NCBI GenBank assembly: GCA_002633025.1
Contig: NMRB01001442.1
Span: 8,087 to 72,086, forward strand
Source of the DNA: Notospermus geniculatus
Taxonomy: Eukaryota; Nemertea; Pilidiophora; Heteronemertea; Lineidae
Reading direction: 5' to 3'
DNA length: 64,000 nt
Part shown: positions 43,975-55,911 of the stretch, piece after piece
How positions within the stretch are numbered: position 1 is the stretch's first letter
Layout of the letters: every line of letters starts with the position of its first letter
Program-made: the position numbers and the translations under genes
The notes under the pieces: generated by a model
Told to the model about the DNA's origin: nothing
Databases searched by the model: none
What the model saw: only the letters and a program-made list of their open reading frames with translations

Positions 43975-44107
43975 AATACAGAGTTTAAGAGATCACACGC
44001 TAACGATAACGCTTACGTTAACGCTATTTCTTGCATGTATTTCATGTACAAAAAATATCGTTAACGTAAGCGTTATCGTTAGTGTGTAATCTCTTAAACT
44101 CTGTATT
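43975..44107. mobile_element. 133-bp hairpin MITE, AATACAGAGTTTAAGAG termini
   Basis: The 45-base arms pair almost perfectly: AATACAGAGTTTAAGAGATC…CGATAACGCTTACGTTAACG against CGTTAACGTAAGCGTTATCG…CTTAAACTCTGTATT. Confidence 0.93.
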
Positions 44108-44168
44108 AGGAACACCTGAATAGGTTACATCGGCGCTTTTTTGTTGTTCGCATAGTTTGGGGCATAAG

Positions 44169-44312
44169 GGAGGTTTAGAAACCAAACGATAAACGTAACA
44201 TTAACGACAACGTTATTTTTGTACCGAAAATGCAATATAAAATCTGGTGAATGTGTAGTTATTAAATAGCGCTGTCGTAAAGTTTACGTTTATCTTTTGA
44301 TTTCTAAACCTC
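44169..44312. mobile_element. Related hairpin MITE, GAGGTTTAGAAAYCAAA arms
   Basis: GAGGTTTAGAAACCAAACG-ATAAACGTAA pairs with TTTACGTTTATC-TTTTGATTTCTAAACCTC. CTGTATT follows the right arm as in the neighbouring element 62 bases away, suggesting a shared family or target. Confidence 0.82.
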
Positions 44313-45404
44313 TGTATTCTCAGTCTAAGAACATGTTTGTTTACCAACTGTGTACCCTCCGATACCCTTGATGTTCCTTTTTTGTAGCCCTGGGATATTT
44401 TTTCCGGCGGAGGGATTTCTGTATACCACTTTCACGACTTTCCCTGTTCCAATTTCCATTCGCACCAAACAAACATTTTGATATCAATTATTATCTGCAC
44501 AACGCATGACGGAAATTCGTCAAGCTTGAACTGAAAGTATCTCGAGTCTATAGAACTTGATCTAAAAGTAAAAATCTTTAATCTTTGAATTATTGTACTT
44601 ACCAGAGCGTATTATTCGATTGTGATGAATACTGATAACCCTTGTACAGTTCACTGGATCTGAAAATTGAGAAAATGAAATCAATTTAATCAACGTTAGA
44701 ATTGTTTTCACAAGGCCCCGGATGAAAAAATCGCTCTATAACGCCTTGGAATATTTGAGTGAGATTTCTGAAATTGATTATGGCAAAAGCTTGGATAAAT
44801 ACCGGTGCTGGTAACGAAGTAAGTGTTTAACTAAATACACCGCTCAGTTACCAAGCTTTCGTTTGTTGATTTTACTGAAATGTACGGGACTTGGCAGACG
44901 CGCGTACGGCGAATTAACCCCCATCCGTTCTGGGCTTCTATTTTTATTTAAAAACCTCTGTAATGGCTTGGTTAGTATCGGATTCCATTCAAAACCTGTC
45001 GATAAATTCGCCCCGATCCCACCCAGTCCTTTCTTACCTGTAACTCATTAAAACTGATTTTTTCGCTCAAATATTACCTTCGTTCTTGGAAAAAGTGAAT
45101 TAAATTGAAATGTACAGATGTGAAAATAGCGGATTTATATTTTTTTAAAGTCTTTTAGAAGCTTTACAATCAACAGGCTAGAGTCTCTGGCTTCGGTCAC
45201 GTGACCTTTAAATTTACGACGAGTTCGAATCTGATTTATACCTCTTCAAGTCAAGAGTTTCCTCCTGACAGGATCAAACTTAATGCGATAAGTGTGGTAG
45301 GAGAACTTATCCCTGGAAAAAGTGTCTAGGTAAGAAATGAGATTGTACTTTAACATACTAATGTTCGATCATTTGCGTCTCTGCACTTTGATCTTTTATC
45401 GAAC

Positions 45405-45790
45405 AATGCCGAACCCTTTATCGAACAACATCGAGCCCTTTATCGAACATGATGGCGAACAACATCGAGCACTTTATCGAACATTTGCCGACCAACATCG
45501 AGCCCTTTATCGAAACTTTCATCGAACAACATCGAGCCCGTTGAACATTATGGCGAACAACATCGAGCCTTTTATCAAACATTTTGCCGACCAACATCGA
45601 GCCCTTTATCGAATCTTTCATCGAACAACATCGAGTCCTTTATCGAACCAAATATCTGATAATGTCGAGCCATTTATCGGACCTTATATCGAACAATATC
45701 GAGCGATTTATCGAACCTTATATCGAAACTTTTGTCGAACCATTTTCGAATTTGTATCAAATAATGTCGAACCTTTTATCGAACCATCAA
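45405..45790. repeat. Degenerate minisatellite, about 22-bp unit (TTTATCGAACAACATCGAGC)
   Basis: About 16 imperfect units with A/T variation and insertions. The long plus-strand frame through it (NIEPFIE-type repeats) is produced by the array and has no start or domain support. Confidence 0.92.
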
Positions 45791-45869
45791 ACAGGACATC
45801 TTTTCTGGGGGGTTATTTTTCCGCATACATCGCTTGTTTGTTCTATAACTTGAAAGTTATAAGTTGAAA

Positions 45870-47475
45870 GTTGAAGAAGCGTCAGCTAGAAAGAAGCGCG
45901 TTTTAGGTCTTAAGTCTCTTGAAAGAAATTTAATAGCAAAGCAGGGAAAGAAAGCATTTAACTGCTGAACACGAAAACGTTGATTTTGAGGATAAACTTC
46001 GTTTGGATATCCTCACTGCTGGCTTAATTTCCCAAAAGTTTTCGCAAGGTTATCCCGGAGTTTAAATTCCATTACTACTGACAGAATGAAGGAGTGAATC
46101 AGGAAATTTTGCTCCAAAATGATGAAATTAGATAAAACCAGCAAACACGATGGGAAGCATCCCATGAAAATGCACTTTATAATCTAAGCCCAGTCCGCCG
46201 CACCTACCTCTTTGGACCGAGACCCCCCCCCCCCACCCGCCCACAGCATGCCAGAGGGTAACTCATTCTCCGAAGATTTTTAAGATTTAGATTTTAAAGG
46301 ATTTTGAATATCCAACACAGGTGCAATGAAGATGACAAGTTATTGGACAGAAAAAAATGAAATAGCCTACGACGATTTTGTTGTTCAAAAAATGTAACTC
46401 TTTTTTCCTCAGAACATTTCGTTTCATCTCATTGCAACATTTTTAAGAACCGTCCAAGAATTTCCGATATTGAAAATTGCACTGCGGTTGTAACGTAAAT
46501 AATTCAAACCATAACCAACAACAAAATGACGAATTAGAAAAAGTAGAATTCTTCCATTGGTTTTCGAAAAAGTGTTACATCTTCCTGATGATATTTTGGC
46601 GTGTAATTTCCTGAAGGCAGAAATGCAGCTGTTTCCAAACTTGTAACCCGCTAGCAACGAATTTGACGAAAACTTTCGACCACGCACGTGAGTTTTTGAT
46701 AAATTCGAGAGATTTTTATCCGAACACACATGACGAAGACATTACTGAAAACATGACTTGGCATTCTTTTTATAAACTTACGAACTAGTTCCAAGATGGA
46801 CGCCAAAAGATCGCAATGTCACGTGATACGTGCGACCAATCGTTACACGTGTTACAAGCTTGATGCTCATTGGCTGCGCCGTGACATGTGATTGGTCAGG
46901 CGACTGATCATGACCTTGACCTTGAAGGCTTCGGTCATCGGCCGCCACGGCGCTCAAATAGGCAGTCACGTCCCAAAGAGGTGGTCAGTCCACATAAGAA
47001 TCGCTTTCTTTGACTCAGTAGGCCTACCATTCACAAAAGCCACTAATCAGTCCACACAAACATTAGACCTACTTGAAATTCGCACCCCGCATACTAGTCT
47101 GACGTCATGTCTTCCTGTGCAGTTCTAAGTAGACTAAACTCGTGACGTCACGTTTTCCTGTCGGGTAACCGCGTTTCCTGTTCAGGAAAAAGGGTGGGCA
47201 AACCAAGTTCAACAGACAGGACGAAGTGAGCATTCTGTCGTGGGGAATCTCACGGACTTCTTACAGAAGTCCCGTGCCTCAACCCACATGGTCAGGTAGG
47301 ACGACGTTTGACTGTGACGTCAGCTTTCGTCAGTGATGGCCGCCACAGTAATGTAGGGCATTCAAACTGAGCACCAGATACGGCATTGATAGCTCTATAG
47401 ACAACATTGGGCAAATTCAATGTACAACTAACAGGAGGAAACCGGAGTGTCCGGAGAAAACCTGTGCTGTCAAAG
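45870..47475. other. Gene-free stretch
   Basis: 1.6 kb without convincing exons. It has a C-run (46226-46240), TCACGTGAT and CACGTGTTACAAG words near 46820-46860, and CTTGACCTTGAAGGC at 46917. No repeat family was recognised. Confidence 0.4.
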
Positions 47476-47479
47476 AGAG

Positions 47480-47575
47480 TCGCCCTCTCTATCACGTGAA
47501 GAGGGGTCCGGGGACTGAACCCGCGGGACCTCAGCCAGCAGCGACAGGTTGAGTTGTTTCCACTGCGCCGTTCTG
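47480..47575 (-). repeat. tRNA-derived SINE head (minus strand)
   Basis: GGGGACTGAACCCGCGGGAC (inverted B box/T arm) and GTTTCCACTGCGCCGTTCTGAC (inverted A box region) are in tRNA spacing. The word CACTGCGCC is shared with the minus-strand SINE heads at 40690 and 55983. Confidence 0.65.
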
Positions 47576-47589
47576 ACAGCCAAGACTCT

Positions 47590-49030
47590 TCCCTCGGCGT
47601 CCGTGTCGCCGCGCGAATCGTGTTAAAAGGTTCTTGACACCCTGCCCTTGGCGATACACCACAGGATATTCAAGGTGTCAAACTTGAAATATAGTGATTA
47701 ATTAATAAGCACTCACGGCTAAGACCCCGTCAATTTCATCTGAGAGTGTATGTCACATTTCAGTGACAAGGGAGATTTAGGTAAACGCGTCGCGATGGAG
47801 CGACGAAGATTTTAATAACACGTGGGTTGTTTTGTTTACATTGTTCTCCGTGGCGTTCATGTCGGCAGGTCGAGATTGGTCAATCATAAACCAAAATCCA
47901 GTCCACACGAATATACAATTATATGACCAATTTGACAAAATCTTTGTTTTTTCTCATGTCCTATATCAAGACAACGATTTGTAAAATTTTCTGGCAAGAC
48001 GCACAACAATATGAGTGTAAACAATATCGCCTAGGGACGAGATTCAATTATGGTCAGGTCTCACTTCACAGTTTTTGCTCCTGAAATCATATTATTCCGT
48101 TTTTTATACCAACCCGTCTGGGCGGCACGGCGCATGACTGACGCCTTCATCGTCTGATGCCGTCGTTCTTGGCCAAAAATACAGGTTTACAGGATTTTTT
48201 ACAACGATTACAGCATCTTTTTCATACCAATCAGACGGAAATTGCGCATAAGTGAACAGAAACTGACAGAAGTTAGCCACAAAGCTTCGACTGTAAAAGA
48301 TACCGTTGGGTCTGAGGTCCAAACAATCAAATTACCACAAGCAGACGGACGTGAAAATGACGGGCCGTGTGATCACTTTTTCTGCGATATTACCAAAGAC
48401 AACTTGATCAGGGTTGTAACGAGAAGTAAGAATACGTGACGGGCGCCAGAGATATGATTACTTGTCGATTAGAGCCGCTGAAATTGCTATGTTGTTGATT
48501 ACATGACCATCAACTCTGAAATAGACATTGTTTCCTCCACCCCACGTCTTAACGCCTCATGACTTCCCTCGTTCAAATTTCACACGCTTCTGATCGACTG
48601 ATGCGTTTTTTCGGCTGTAGTGTGACACCTTTTAACGGAGATAATCTTTCTTTTACGCCACCGGTCAAAGAAAACTTGCGGAAGAAGTTCCAAACTAGCA
48701 CCCCCGTGTTTTATTTCAAACAAGGCCAGCGTTTCTTCCGCTCAATGAAGACTTATTACCCGATATATCTTCATCCACTCCAAATAAAACAGCTTACAGC
48801 CACCACGGTAGTTAATCACGCAAATTCTCACACGATTGCATTGTTCTCGCCATATCTCGCGAGACTTTATCAATTCGCGTAACCAACGACAAATAGCCAG
48901 AAAATATCATCATCTGTTGAACGAATCACCGGCCTGTATTTATTCCGCCCGTGGGACCCTGCACGGCTGCTGAGTGACGAAGTGCAATTACTTAAGACAA
49001 GGGGTCGAGCCTCATCGCAAATCGAATTCT
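47590..49030. other. Gene-free stretch
   Basis: 1.4 kb with no supported exon or repeat. A plus-strand frame near 48559-48882 is open but lacks splice context and family resemblance. Confidence 0.4.
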
Positions 49031-49039
49031 CCTCCTTAA

Positions 49040-49460
49040 TCGTCCCCAAGCATTAGAACGGGCAAGAAAGCCATTTAGTGCCGGAATAATTGTTTAGGGA
49101 CCGTTTCTATGGTGTGAGGAGCCATGAAATGACCAATAGAAACAGTTGGCTTAATCATAATAGATCCCATTGAATCCCGGTCTGTAGCCGACCTTCATGG
49201 AATCTTGTTTCGGAGAAGCAATTAGTGACGAAATGAGGTATTATAGCCCCTATTGGTGACCTCCAACACTTCTGAGACCTTGACCTAATTAAATAGAATT
49301 AGTGGAAGCAAATTGTTTATTCCACCGGTCAAGGCTGTGTGTATTTCTTCAAACAAATTGACAAGCACGAGGTAGAGTTAAGGTACCGGATTTTAAGTGT
49401 AGAACTGGGGTTAATAACCCGCTCAGGGAGCAATTAGGCATAAACAACCGGAAGCTACCC
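49040..49460. promoter_or_regulatory. Candidate cis-regulatory module (homeodomain, nuclear-receptor, forkhead words)
   Basis: Non-repetitive sequence with GCAATTAGTGAC, TGACCTAATTAAATAG, GAATTAGTGG, GCAATTAGGCATAAACAAC (homeodomain plus forkhead), GGTGACCTCCA and TTGACCTAATT (nuclear-receptor half sites), GGTCAAGGCTG, and CCAATAGAAACAG. There are no stop-free frames of note. The word density resembles an enhancer. Only comparison with a related genome could show constraint. Confidence 0.3.
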
Positions 49461-50090
49461 GGGATCCGCATGAAACAAATTCAAACTCTTTTATCAAGTT
49501 TATACCTTTGACAGTCACGCAGTCAATCTCTGCTCTTTTTTAAATACAGCCTGTAAATTCATATTCGAACAACAGGCGGTTCACCTTTTGACAAAAAAAT
49601 TCCGAAGTACCGAGCACCAGACACATTTTTTTTCCTCAAAGAGTAGAACTTGGGTCGCTGCAACAAATCTCACTTAAAACACGCACAAATTTCCTTTGGC
49701 TTCAACTTTTTCCACCTAACGATGATGTATACGTCAGTGCAGTGACACGAGTACATTAGCAGGTGAAGTTAAACGAAGCTAATTCTCGTACAAACTCATT
49801 CGTTCTCGCGTTATCCCGCGAGACTTGTTTGAACACCAAAGTATGATAGATGATTACAAAAACACGTGCTTAATTCGCCAAGGAAAAAATATGGTGAAGT
49901 TGCCATCGATTTGAGGGAAAGATAGAGTAAACTACCTTTCTTCAAAGACTTTCGTGAATGTAACCCCCCCCCCCTCCAAAAAAGCATTCCTCTACCGAAC
50001 AACCATTGGTATCGTATTTTCAACATGGCCACCATCCGCGCAGACGGTTGAGGTGGTCAAGTCGACAACGACGACCACAACAATTCAACC

Positions 50091-50698
50091 NNNNNNNNNN
50101 NNNNNNNNNNNNNNNNNNNNNNNNNNNNNNNNNNNNNNNNNNNNNNNNNNNNNNNNNNNNNNNNNNNNNNNNNNNNNNNNNNNNNNNNNNNNNNNNNNNN
50201 NNNNNNNNNNNNNNNNNNNNNNNNNNNNNNNNNNNNNNNNNNNNNNNNNNNNNNNNNNNNNNNNNNNNNNNNNNNNNNNNNNNNNNNNNNNNNNNNNNNN
50301 NNNNNNNNNNNNNNNNNNNNNNNNNNNNNNNNNNNNNNNNNNNNNNNNNNNNNNNNNNNNNNNNNNNNNNNNNNNNNNNNNNNNNNNNNNNNNNNNNNNN
50401 NNNNNNNNNNNNNNNNNNNNNNNNNNNNNNNNNNNNNNNNNNNNNNNNNNNNNNNNNNNNNNNNNNNNNNNNNNNNNNNNNNNNNNNNNNNNNNNNNNNN
50501 NNNNNNNNNNNNNNNNNNNNNNNNNNNNNNNNNNNNNNNNNNNNNNNNNNNNNNNNNNNNNNNNNNNNNNNNNNNNNNNNNNNNNNNNNNNNNNNNNNNN
50601 NNNNNNNNNNNNNNNNNNNNNNNNNNNNNNNNNNNNNNNNNNNNNNNNNNNNNNNNNNNNNNNNNNNNNNNNNNNNNNNNNNNNNNNNNNNNNNNNNN
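50091..50698. other. Assembly gap (608 N)
   Basis: A run of unknown bases. The left flank is unique-looking; the right flank is an inverted copy of the MITE at 43636-43796. Frames that cross the gap are meaningless. Confidence 0.99.
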
Positions 50699-50812
50699 TC
50701 ACAGGATTAAGGGTCTTGGTCTCTCTAGAGTCCAATTCAATGGTGCCGCTTAATCCGTAAATGTATTGTTGGGGGACATCACATATCGGGGACATTACAT
50801 TCTATTACACCG
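50699..50812. mobile_element. Truncated MITE copy at the gap edge (inverted relative to 43636-43796)
   Basis: From TCACAGGATTAAGGGTC to ATTCTATTACACCGG it is the reverse complement of about 43636-43743 with few differences. The missing end would lie in the gap. Confidence 0.88.
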
Positions 50813-51900
50813 GGAAAAAACTTCACGATTTTGTGGTAGCGAATGAAAATATCTTACTCGATATTATTCATAATAATCATCGACTGAGACAATTCCCCTG
50901 CGAACGGAGAAAATCATCGTCTGTTGAGAAGCCATTCTTTAAAAGGAACATATTTATTTCTAAAATCGCTCTTTCTGACCGCATTAGGTGTCAGCGAGGT
51001 CCCCCTTAGGACAAAAATGAGTCGTTTTTTTCAGAAAAATCGTTCTTTTTTAATAATATTACTGACAAACGTTTGAGTTATTGCCAATCTAATTCTCACG
51101 AAGGGCGAAATCCAGGATAATTTAGACATACAGACTTGTTTTTATTGTCATTATTTGCCTCAAATTGGCCAGCAACAGATATATCACCCATCTTTCACGC
51201 CATTGACTTGAGCCGAGATCGTCGCAGACGACAGGCTGTCGGTTGCATACAAAATGAGGATTCCAGGGTCGTTATAAAAGCCGGAAGATGTCCGTAATTA
51301 GTAGTTTTCTTTGAAGGAACCATCGGAATGCGAATGTTGTTTTTATTCATCTTTTCTTTGAACAGAACAAGTATATATATATGTATCCATTCGACGGAAT
51401 ACTAATGATAAACCTTAGTTTCTGATCATTCCAGCGGTCAGGCGGTGAGGTTCACTGAGCTGAATTAATTGACCAATCATGACGCGTTTGAGAAATCCTA
51501 CTTGCGTATGCATAAACTTGGGAACCAATCAGAGCGTTGGTTATTCAGTAATGATTAATTTTGATCGGCTAAATGCGAAAGGCAGGGTAGGGGTAGCATT
51601 CATTGAATAGAAAATTTGGCCTCTTGTTTTTGGTCTCATTACACAGTTTTGGCGATATTTGACGCCTTGCAATTTTCTCACAACTTCGTCAAAACAAGCG
51701 GGAAACCGGAGCCGAGCCTGACGCGCAGATGACCGTCGCCAATCAAACTTGCGTTCGGACAGCCGAAATATGGGCCTAATTTGACACTCGGCGTCCACTT
51801 GTGTAAGATCAGACCTTGATCAATTATTTAAATCTCATCTCACAAGTAAGTGGCCGACTGCGATACTATGCAGCATGTATTCGTCAACAACATCACTGTA

Positions 51901-52160
51901 GACTGGTTCTCGTTCTCGCCGATAGGGTTGTAGGCCTACTGAGATCGGTAGCGCCTGTCGTCGTAATCACGTGATCGTCCGAAATGCAGCCGATGAAAAA
52001 CGCGTTGATTGGTTGAAAAGCCATTCGTTCGAAGTGAGTGAGTTGTTTCAACCAATCAGAGCGTTTTTCATCGGCTGCGTTTCGGTTGATCAAGTGATTT
52101 CGGACGACAGACGCTGCCGATCTTGGTTTTCAATCCTAGCGGTGAGATCGGTAACTAATC
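51901..52160. mobile_element. GATCTCACCG-family MITE, copy 3
   Basis: ACTGGTTCTCGTTCTCGCCG-ATAGGG and the inverted TAGCGGTGAGATCGGTAACTA bound 260 bases. Inner arms GAAATGCAGCCGATGAAAAACGCG and GCGTTTTTCATCGGCTGCG pair strongly, and GATTGGTTGAAAAG pairs with GTTTCAACCAATC. Confidence 0.85.
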
Positions 52161-52598
52161 TACTCCACAATCGGTGGCATTCTCAACTTGCAGCTCGAAA
52201 CGGTGCCAGATTTCTTTACCGAAGAATGACGGAAAGACCCGAAGTGGGTTAAGTCTCGAACAACCCAGTGCCCTGTCCTCACAAAACTTGACCGAGCCTT
52301 TGACGTGTAATTATCAGAAGATCAGGTGAAATTACACTGCATCAAATTACAGAGGCTGTTTCCTACGGCGTTGATGATTGGCTGATTTTCTTATCAAAAC
52401 AAAGGTCACGTGTTCCCGGAGAGCAATTGTCGGGTTTCTTGTGAAGATGGGTATTAAATGACCTGCGGGACTTAGCCACTTCAAAGAGGACGCTGCCCCG
52501 GGCAAAATTAACCGTCGGAGGAAAGTTCGAGAAAAATTCTCCTCTGTGGCGAAGGTTACGGTTACATCGTCTGCCTCGCAGCGTGGGCGTGGCTTAAT

Positions 52599-52606
52599 AT
52601 GCAAAT
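52599..52606. promoter_or_regulatory. Octamer word ATGCAAAT next to GGGCGTGGC
   Basis: GTGGGCGTGGCTTAATATGCAAATTATG combines a KLF/Sp-type GGGCGTGG and a perfect POU octamer. A single occurrence has low predictive value. Confidence 0.2.
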
Positions 52607-53025
52607 TATGGGTGCTCAAGTTCGCAGCCTCGGCTGCCTGCGTTCGTCGCCGTCACGTGACACTCAGCGACTGTTGCGCCACCTGCTGGCGATTTGGCAG
52701 TTTGAAACCCCGAGTAGCTCAACATGCGTGACTTTACTGACATGGTGATTTTACCAGAAAAAACTCCACCCTGTCTGTGGGTAGTCGCTCCATTTCAATT
52801 CAAAACCAACAAATTCCTATTACCATTCAATTTATTCTCCGCGACCGAACAAACAGAAACACATCACGAGCTATTTGTTAAGGTCGAGAGGCGATTCAGT
52901 ATTAATGCACATCCTACCAGGGAGGTGTCCCTAGGGTCAAGGCAAGCTCCCCTGAGATACTGCGCATTCATTGGCCGAATATATCTGTCAGTCCGGAACC
53001 CATTGGTTATTTTTCATTCAAAATA

Positions 53026-53224
53026 GAGTCACTCTACAAACGAGTAACTCTACAAAAGAGTAACTCTACAAAAGATTAACTCTAATTCCTAGGGTATCCA
53101 GGTATGCATTATCATACATTCTCCAACATTGGGGCGAAAGGCCAAACTGCGGTATTGGAGAATGATGCAATCACCGCCGGTGGCGCCGGCTATTGGCAAA
53201 AAGTGGCAATATCGTGGCCCTTTA
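53026..53224. mobile_element. Solo arm of the TAAAGGRCCACG element
   Basis: 53084-53224 (…CCTAGGGTATCCAGGTATGC…ATACATTCTCCAACATTGGG…CACCGCCGGTGGCGCC…GTGGCCCTTTAA) matches one end of 62650-63376. Three copies of GAGTAACTCTACAAAA precede it (53026-53075). Confidence 0.82.
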
Positions 53225-53522
53225 ATTACCTTCCCGTACTTGAGTCATTCACGTGTCATTTAACGTTTCTAGACGCCTCTATTTTAGTTATCAAGGACGT
53301 CTGAAGTGTGTACAATGGTTTCTCGGGTTGGTTTTAATCTGTCGGGTTCATCTGTGTTGGATTCTCCCGAACTGTCAGAGTAAATCCCATCACGAGATGA
53401 AGACACTTGTTTCACCATCGATTCTAGTATATTCAAATTTAATCAACAGATACTTACTTGGGAAAATAGACATACATACTTAGGGAGCAAGAGCGGTGAA
53501 GTTTGATCGGGGTTCAGGAATG

Positions 53523-53577
53523 GTGATCACGTCTCAGGCCCCATGGGCCTGACACGTGATCACGTCTCAGGCCCCAA
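53523..53577. repeat. Direct repeat GTGATCACGTCTCAGGCCCC
   Basis: Two copies begin at 53523 and 53556 with CATGGGCCTGACAC between them. GGCCC and TGATCA palindromes make the segment partly self-complementary. Degenerate versions (ATCACGTCTGAGGCCCCAT, GTCACATCTGAGGCC) follow at about 53849 and 53871. Confidence 0.85.
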
Positions 53578-54087
53578 ATATACCGCAATGCACGTGCGTA
53601 CTAGGTCATATCTACTTCTTCTCGTCGCCTGTAGATGGCGTGTAAAGTGATTGCTGGTGTAACAGCTAAAGATATCCCCCAGAATGAGTGCCCGTTTCTA
53701 TTGTTACATGGCGGAGTCAAGGTGCATGGCGACAGAAACCGATAGCCAGAGAGTTGAATGTAACAATTTTTGGTCACGTTTGAGGCCCTGTTTAGCAATC
53801 ACGAACTATTACTTGTGTAAGAAGCAAGAAAATGTGGCCTTTCTGTTTCATCACGTCTGAGGCCCCATCTTGGTCACATCTGAGGCCTCCACTCCTCCCT
53901 GTCATTAATAAGTGTGCCTTCAGCAAAGAAGAAATGTGACAGGGCAGGATCCAGGACTGATAAAAAGGGACCGTAGCTCAACGGAGTGGTGAGCTAACCA
54001 TGCACAATATCCAAAGGGGGGTCTGACTCTGGGGGCCCCGAAACGTTTGACAATTTAGGCCTANCGGTGTTTCAGGAACTGGGCCCA

Positions 54088-54200
54088 GGGCCCATATAAA
54101 ACCTTGCTAAGCTTAGTTGCCTGCTAAAGTGCCTAATTGGACAGGCCAATGTACACAACTAGCAACCAACTAAGCTAGCAAGGTTTTTGAATATAGTCCC
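54088..54200. mobile_element. Hairpin MITE, GGGCCCATA…AACCTTGCTAAGCTTAGTTG
   Basis: CCTTGCTAAGCTTAGTTGCC pairs with AACTAAGCTAGCAAGGTTT. It is a near-copy of 54619-54728 and lies in the left unit of the tRNA-containing duplication. Confidence 0.83.
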
Positions 54201-54428
54201 AGATCTCGGTGAGAATAGACACGAGATTTCGGCGAGACTGACGACGAGATCTCGTCGGCTAAAAGGAGACAAGATCTCTGGCCTTGTTGTGGATGAGAGG
54301 ACCTTTTCATGTTGTTCCCGCTGCAATAAAAGCAATGAAAAGCGAACAAGAACTTCTGTGCCTGTGTCTTATGTAAATTCGGGCGTAGTATTTCTAAAAA
54401 AAGAGAAGTTTACAAAAGGACAAAAAAT

Positions 54429-54510
54429 ACCAGGAGTGGGGTTCGAACCCACGCGGACATTCGTCCATTGGATCTTAAGTCCAACGCCTTAACCACTCGG
54501 CCATCCTGGT
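54429..54510 (-). tRNA. tRNA-Leu (anticodon TAA), copy 1
   Basis: Read on the minus strand: acceptor ACCAGGA/TCCTGGT fully paired; D arm GCCGAGTGGTTAAGGC; anticodon stem TTGGA/TCCAA with loop CTTAAGA (TAA); long type II variable arm GGAC-GAAT-GTCC; T arm GTGGGTTCGAACCCCAC. Length is 82. There is no intron, and a run of six T follows directly (plus-strand 54422-54427) as pol III terminator. It appears fully functional for decoding UUA leucine codons. Confidence 0.96.
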
Positions 54511-54618
54511 TCACATGAACCACAGCCCTTGAACGACGATCTCACTGACCACTGACCAGAACCTTGAGCATTCGCTCGGTGAGAATGGAGACAAGATCGC
54601 CGCGAGAATGAAGCCACC

Positions 54619-54728
54619 AGGGCCCATATTCATAAATCCTTGCTAGGCTTAGTTGCCTGCTAAAGTGCCTAGTTTGTACAGGCCAACAACGAGCAACCAA
54701 CTAAGCTAGCAAGGTTTCATGAATATGG
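54619..54728. mobile_element. Hairpin MITE, GGGCCCATATTCATAAA terminus, second copy
   Basis: GGGCCCATATTCATAAATCC…TGCTAGGCTTAGTTGCC pairs with GCAACCAACTAAGCTAGCAAGG…TTCATGAATATGG. It sits at the start of the right duplication unit. Confidence 0.84.
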
Positions 54729-54969
54729 CGGGGAATATGGTCCCAGATCTCGGTGAGAAAAGATACGAGATTTCGGCAAGACCGGCGACGAGATCTCGTC
54801 GGGTAAAAGGAGACAAGATCTCTGGCCTTGTTGTGAGAAGACCTTTTTTCATGTTGTTCATTGCAATAAAAGCAATGCAGAGTGAACAAGAACTTCTGTG
54901 CCTGTGGCTTACGCAAATTCGGGCGTAGTATTTCTAAAAAAAGAGAAGTTTACAACAGGACAAAAAAAT

Positions 54970-55051
54970 ACCAGGAGTGGGGTTCGAACCCACGCGGACA
55001 TTTGTCCATTGGATCTTAAGTCCAACGCCTTAACCACTCGGCCATCCTGGT
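54970..55051 (-). tRNA. tRNA-Leu (anticodon TAA), copy 2
   Basis: Identical to copy 1 except one base in the loop of the variable arm (AAAT instead of GAAT). All stems are intact and a T7 run follows (plus-strand 54962-54968). It lies 541 bases from copy 1 within a tandem duplication that also carries upstream AGATCTCGGTGAGAA…TAAAAGGAGACAAGATCTC sequence. Confidence 0.96.
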
Positions 55052-55911
55052 TCACATGAACAGGGCCGTCGGTGAACGATGATCCGGCCCACTGACCACT
55101 GACTCAAACCCTGAACATTCTCAACACCTTTACTTTTGTACATGTATTAAAGACATTTTATTTTATTCTCATCGGAAAACATAGCGATATCACTGAAGGG
55201 ATAACATGACAAAATGGTTCATCGAAAAACAGCTCAGTAGGCTAAATATCAGTGGAAAGATCCATTTTGATTTGACTGAAGGCAAGGCAGATGTTTGTGG
55301 TCCCGATCTTTGTCAAACATGCATGGATGCAAAAACCTCCTGCTCACAAAAAAATGCGAACCTCAGAGGTCACGTGAGCTAAACTACTTTAACGAAAGAC
55401 AAGTTTCTCAAACCGGCGACAGTGAAGCCTACCAGAATGTCACGTGGGTTTTTTAACCATCATGGTGGCGCGTTATCCAGCTGCACTCAAACTCTCGACT
55501 CTTTAATGGAAATCGAGAGCGGGAATGGGTGCCTAGCTTTACCGAGACAAGAGGAAGGGGTTTATCCCCTATCGACGATGATATCACGCCATTATCCCGG
55601 GAAATATACTAAAACTGGGGGCACTTCGGATGAGCCTTTATAGAAGTTGAGTCCAGCAACCTATGCCTTGTACGTGTACGTACGCGTCTGTTTCATTTTG
55701 GCCACGTACTTACTAAACTCCTCGGTGCATCGATACGGATACGTAACCATATCAGTTGTTAATCTCAACCTCTCTATTAATATGTAAAGGGGCGAATGAG
55801 AAATTGCATTATCAAACGCTCGTGGGTTCACCTCTCAGTTACGCCTTGAAACGCGAATGATGACGACAGTAATACGTACAGACACAAAGTACGTACTTCA
55901 CATTATTGCCA

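Larger units (their letters stand above)
54080..55100. repeat. Tandem duplication, about 535-540 bp unit, containing tRNA-Leu
   Basis: Units of about 54080-54590 and 54611-55100 align throughout: hairpin MITE, CCCAGATCTCGGTGAGAA, GTAAAAGGAGACAAG-type stretch, ATAAAAGCAATG, CGTAGTATTTCTAAAAAAAG, tRNA, GGTTCACATGAAC. Differences are small substitutions and indels. Confidence 0.93.

Noticed and set aside
45337-45867. 176-codon frame with EPFIE-type repeats
   Set aside because: Generated by the TTTATCGAACAACATCGAGC minisatellite. No start context or splice signals, and the antisense frame is equally open.
49954-50795. Frames of more than 200 codons around 50 kb
   Set aside because: They consist almost wholly of the N gap.
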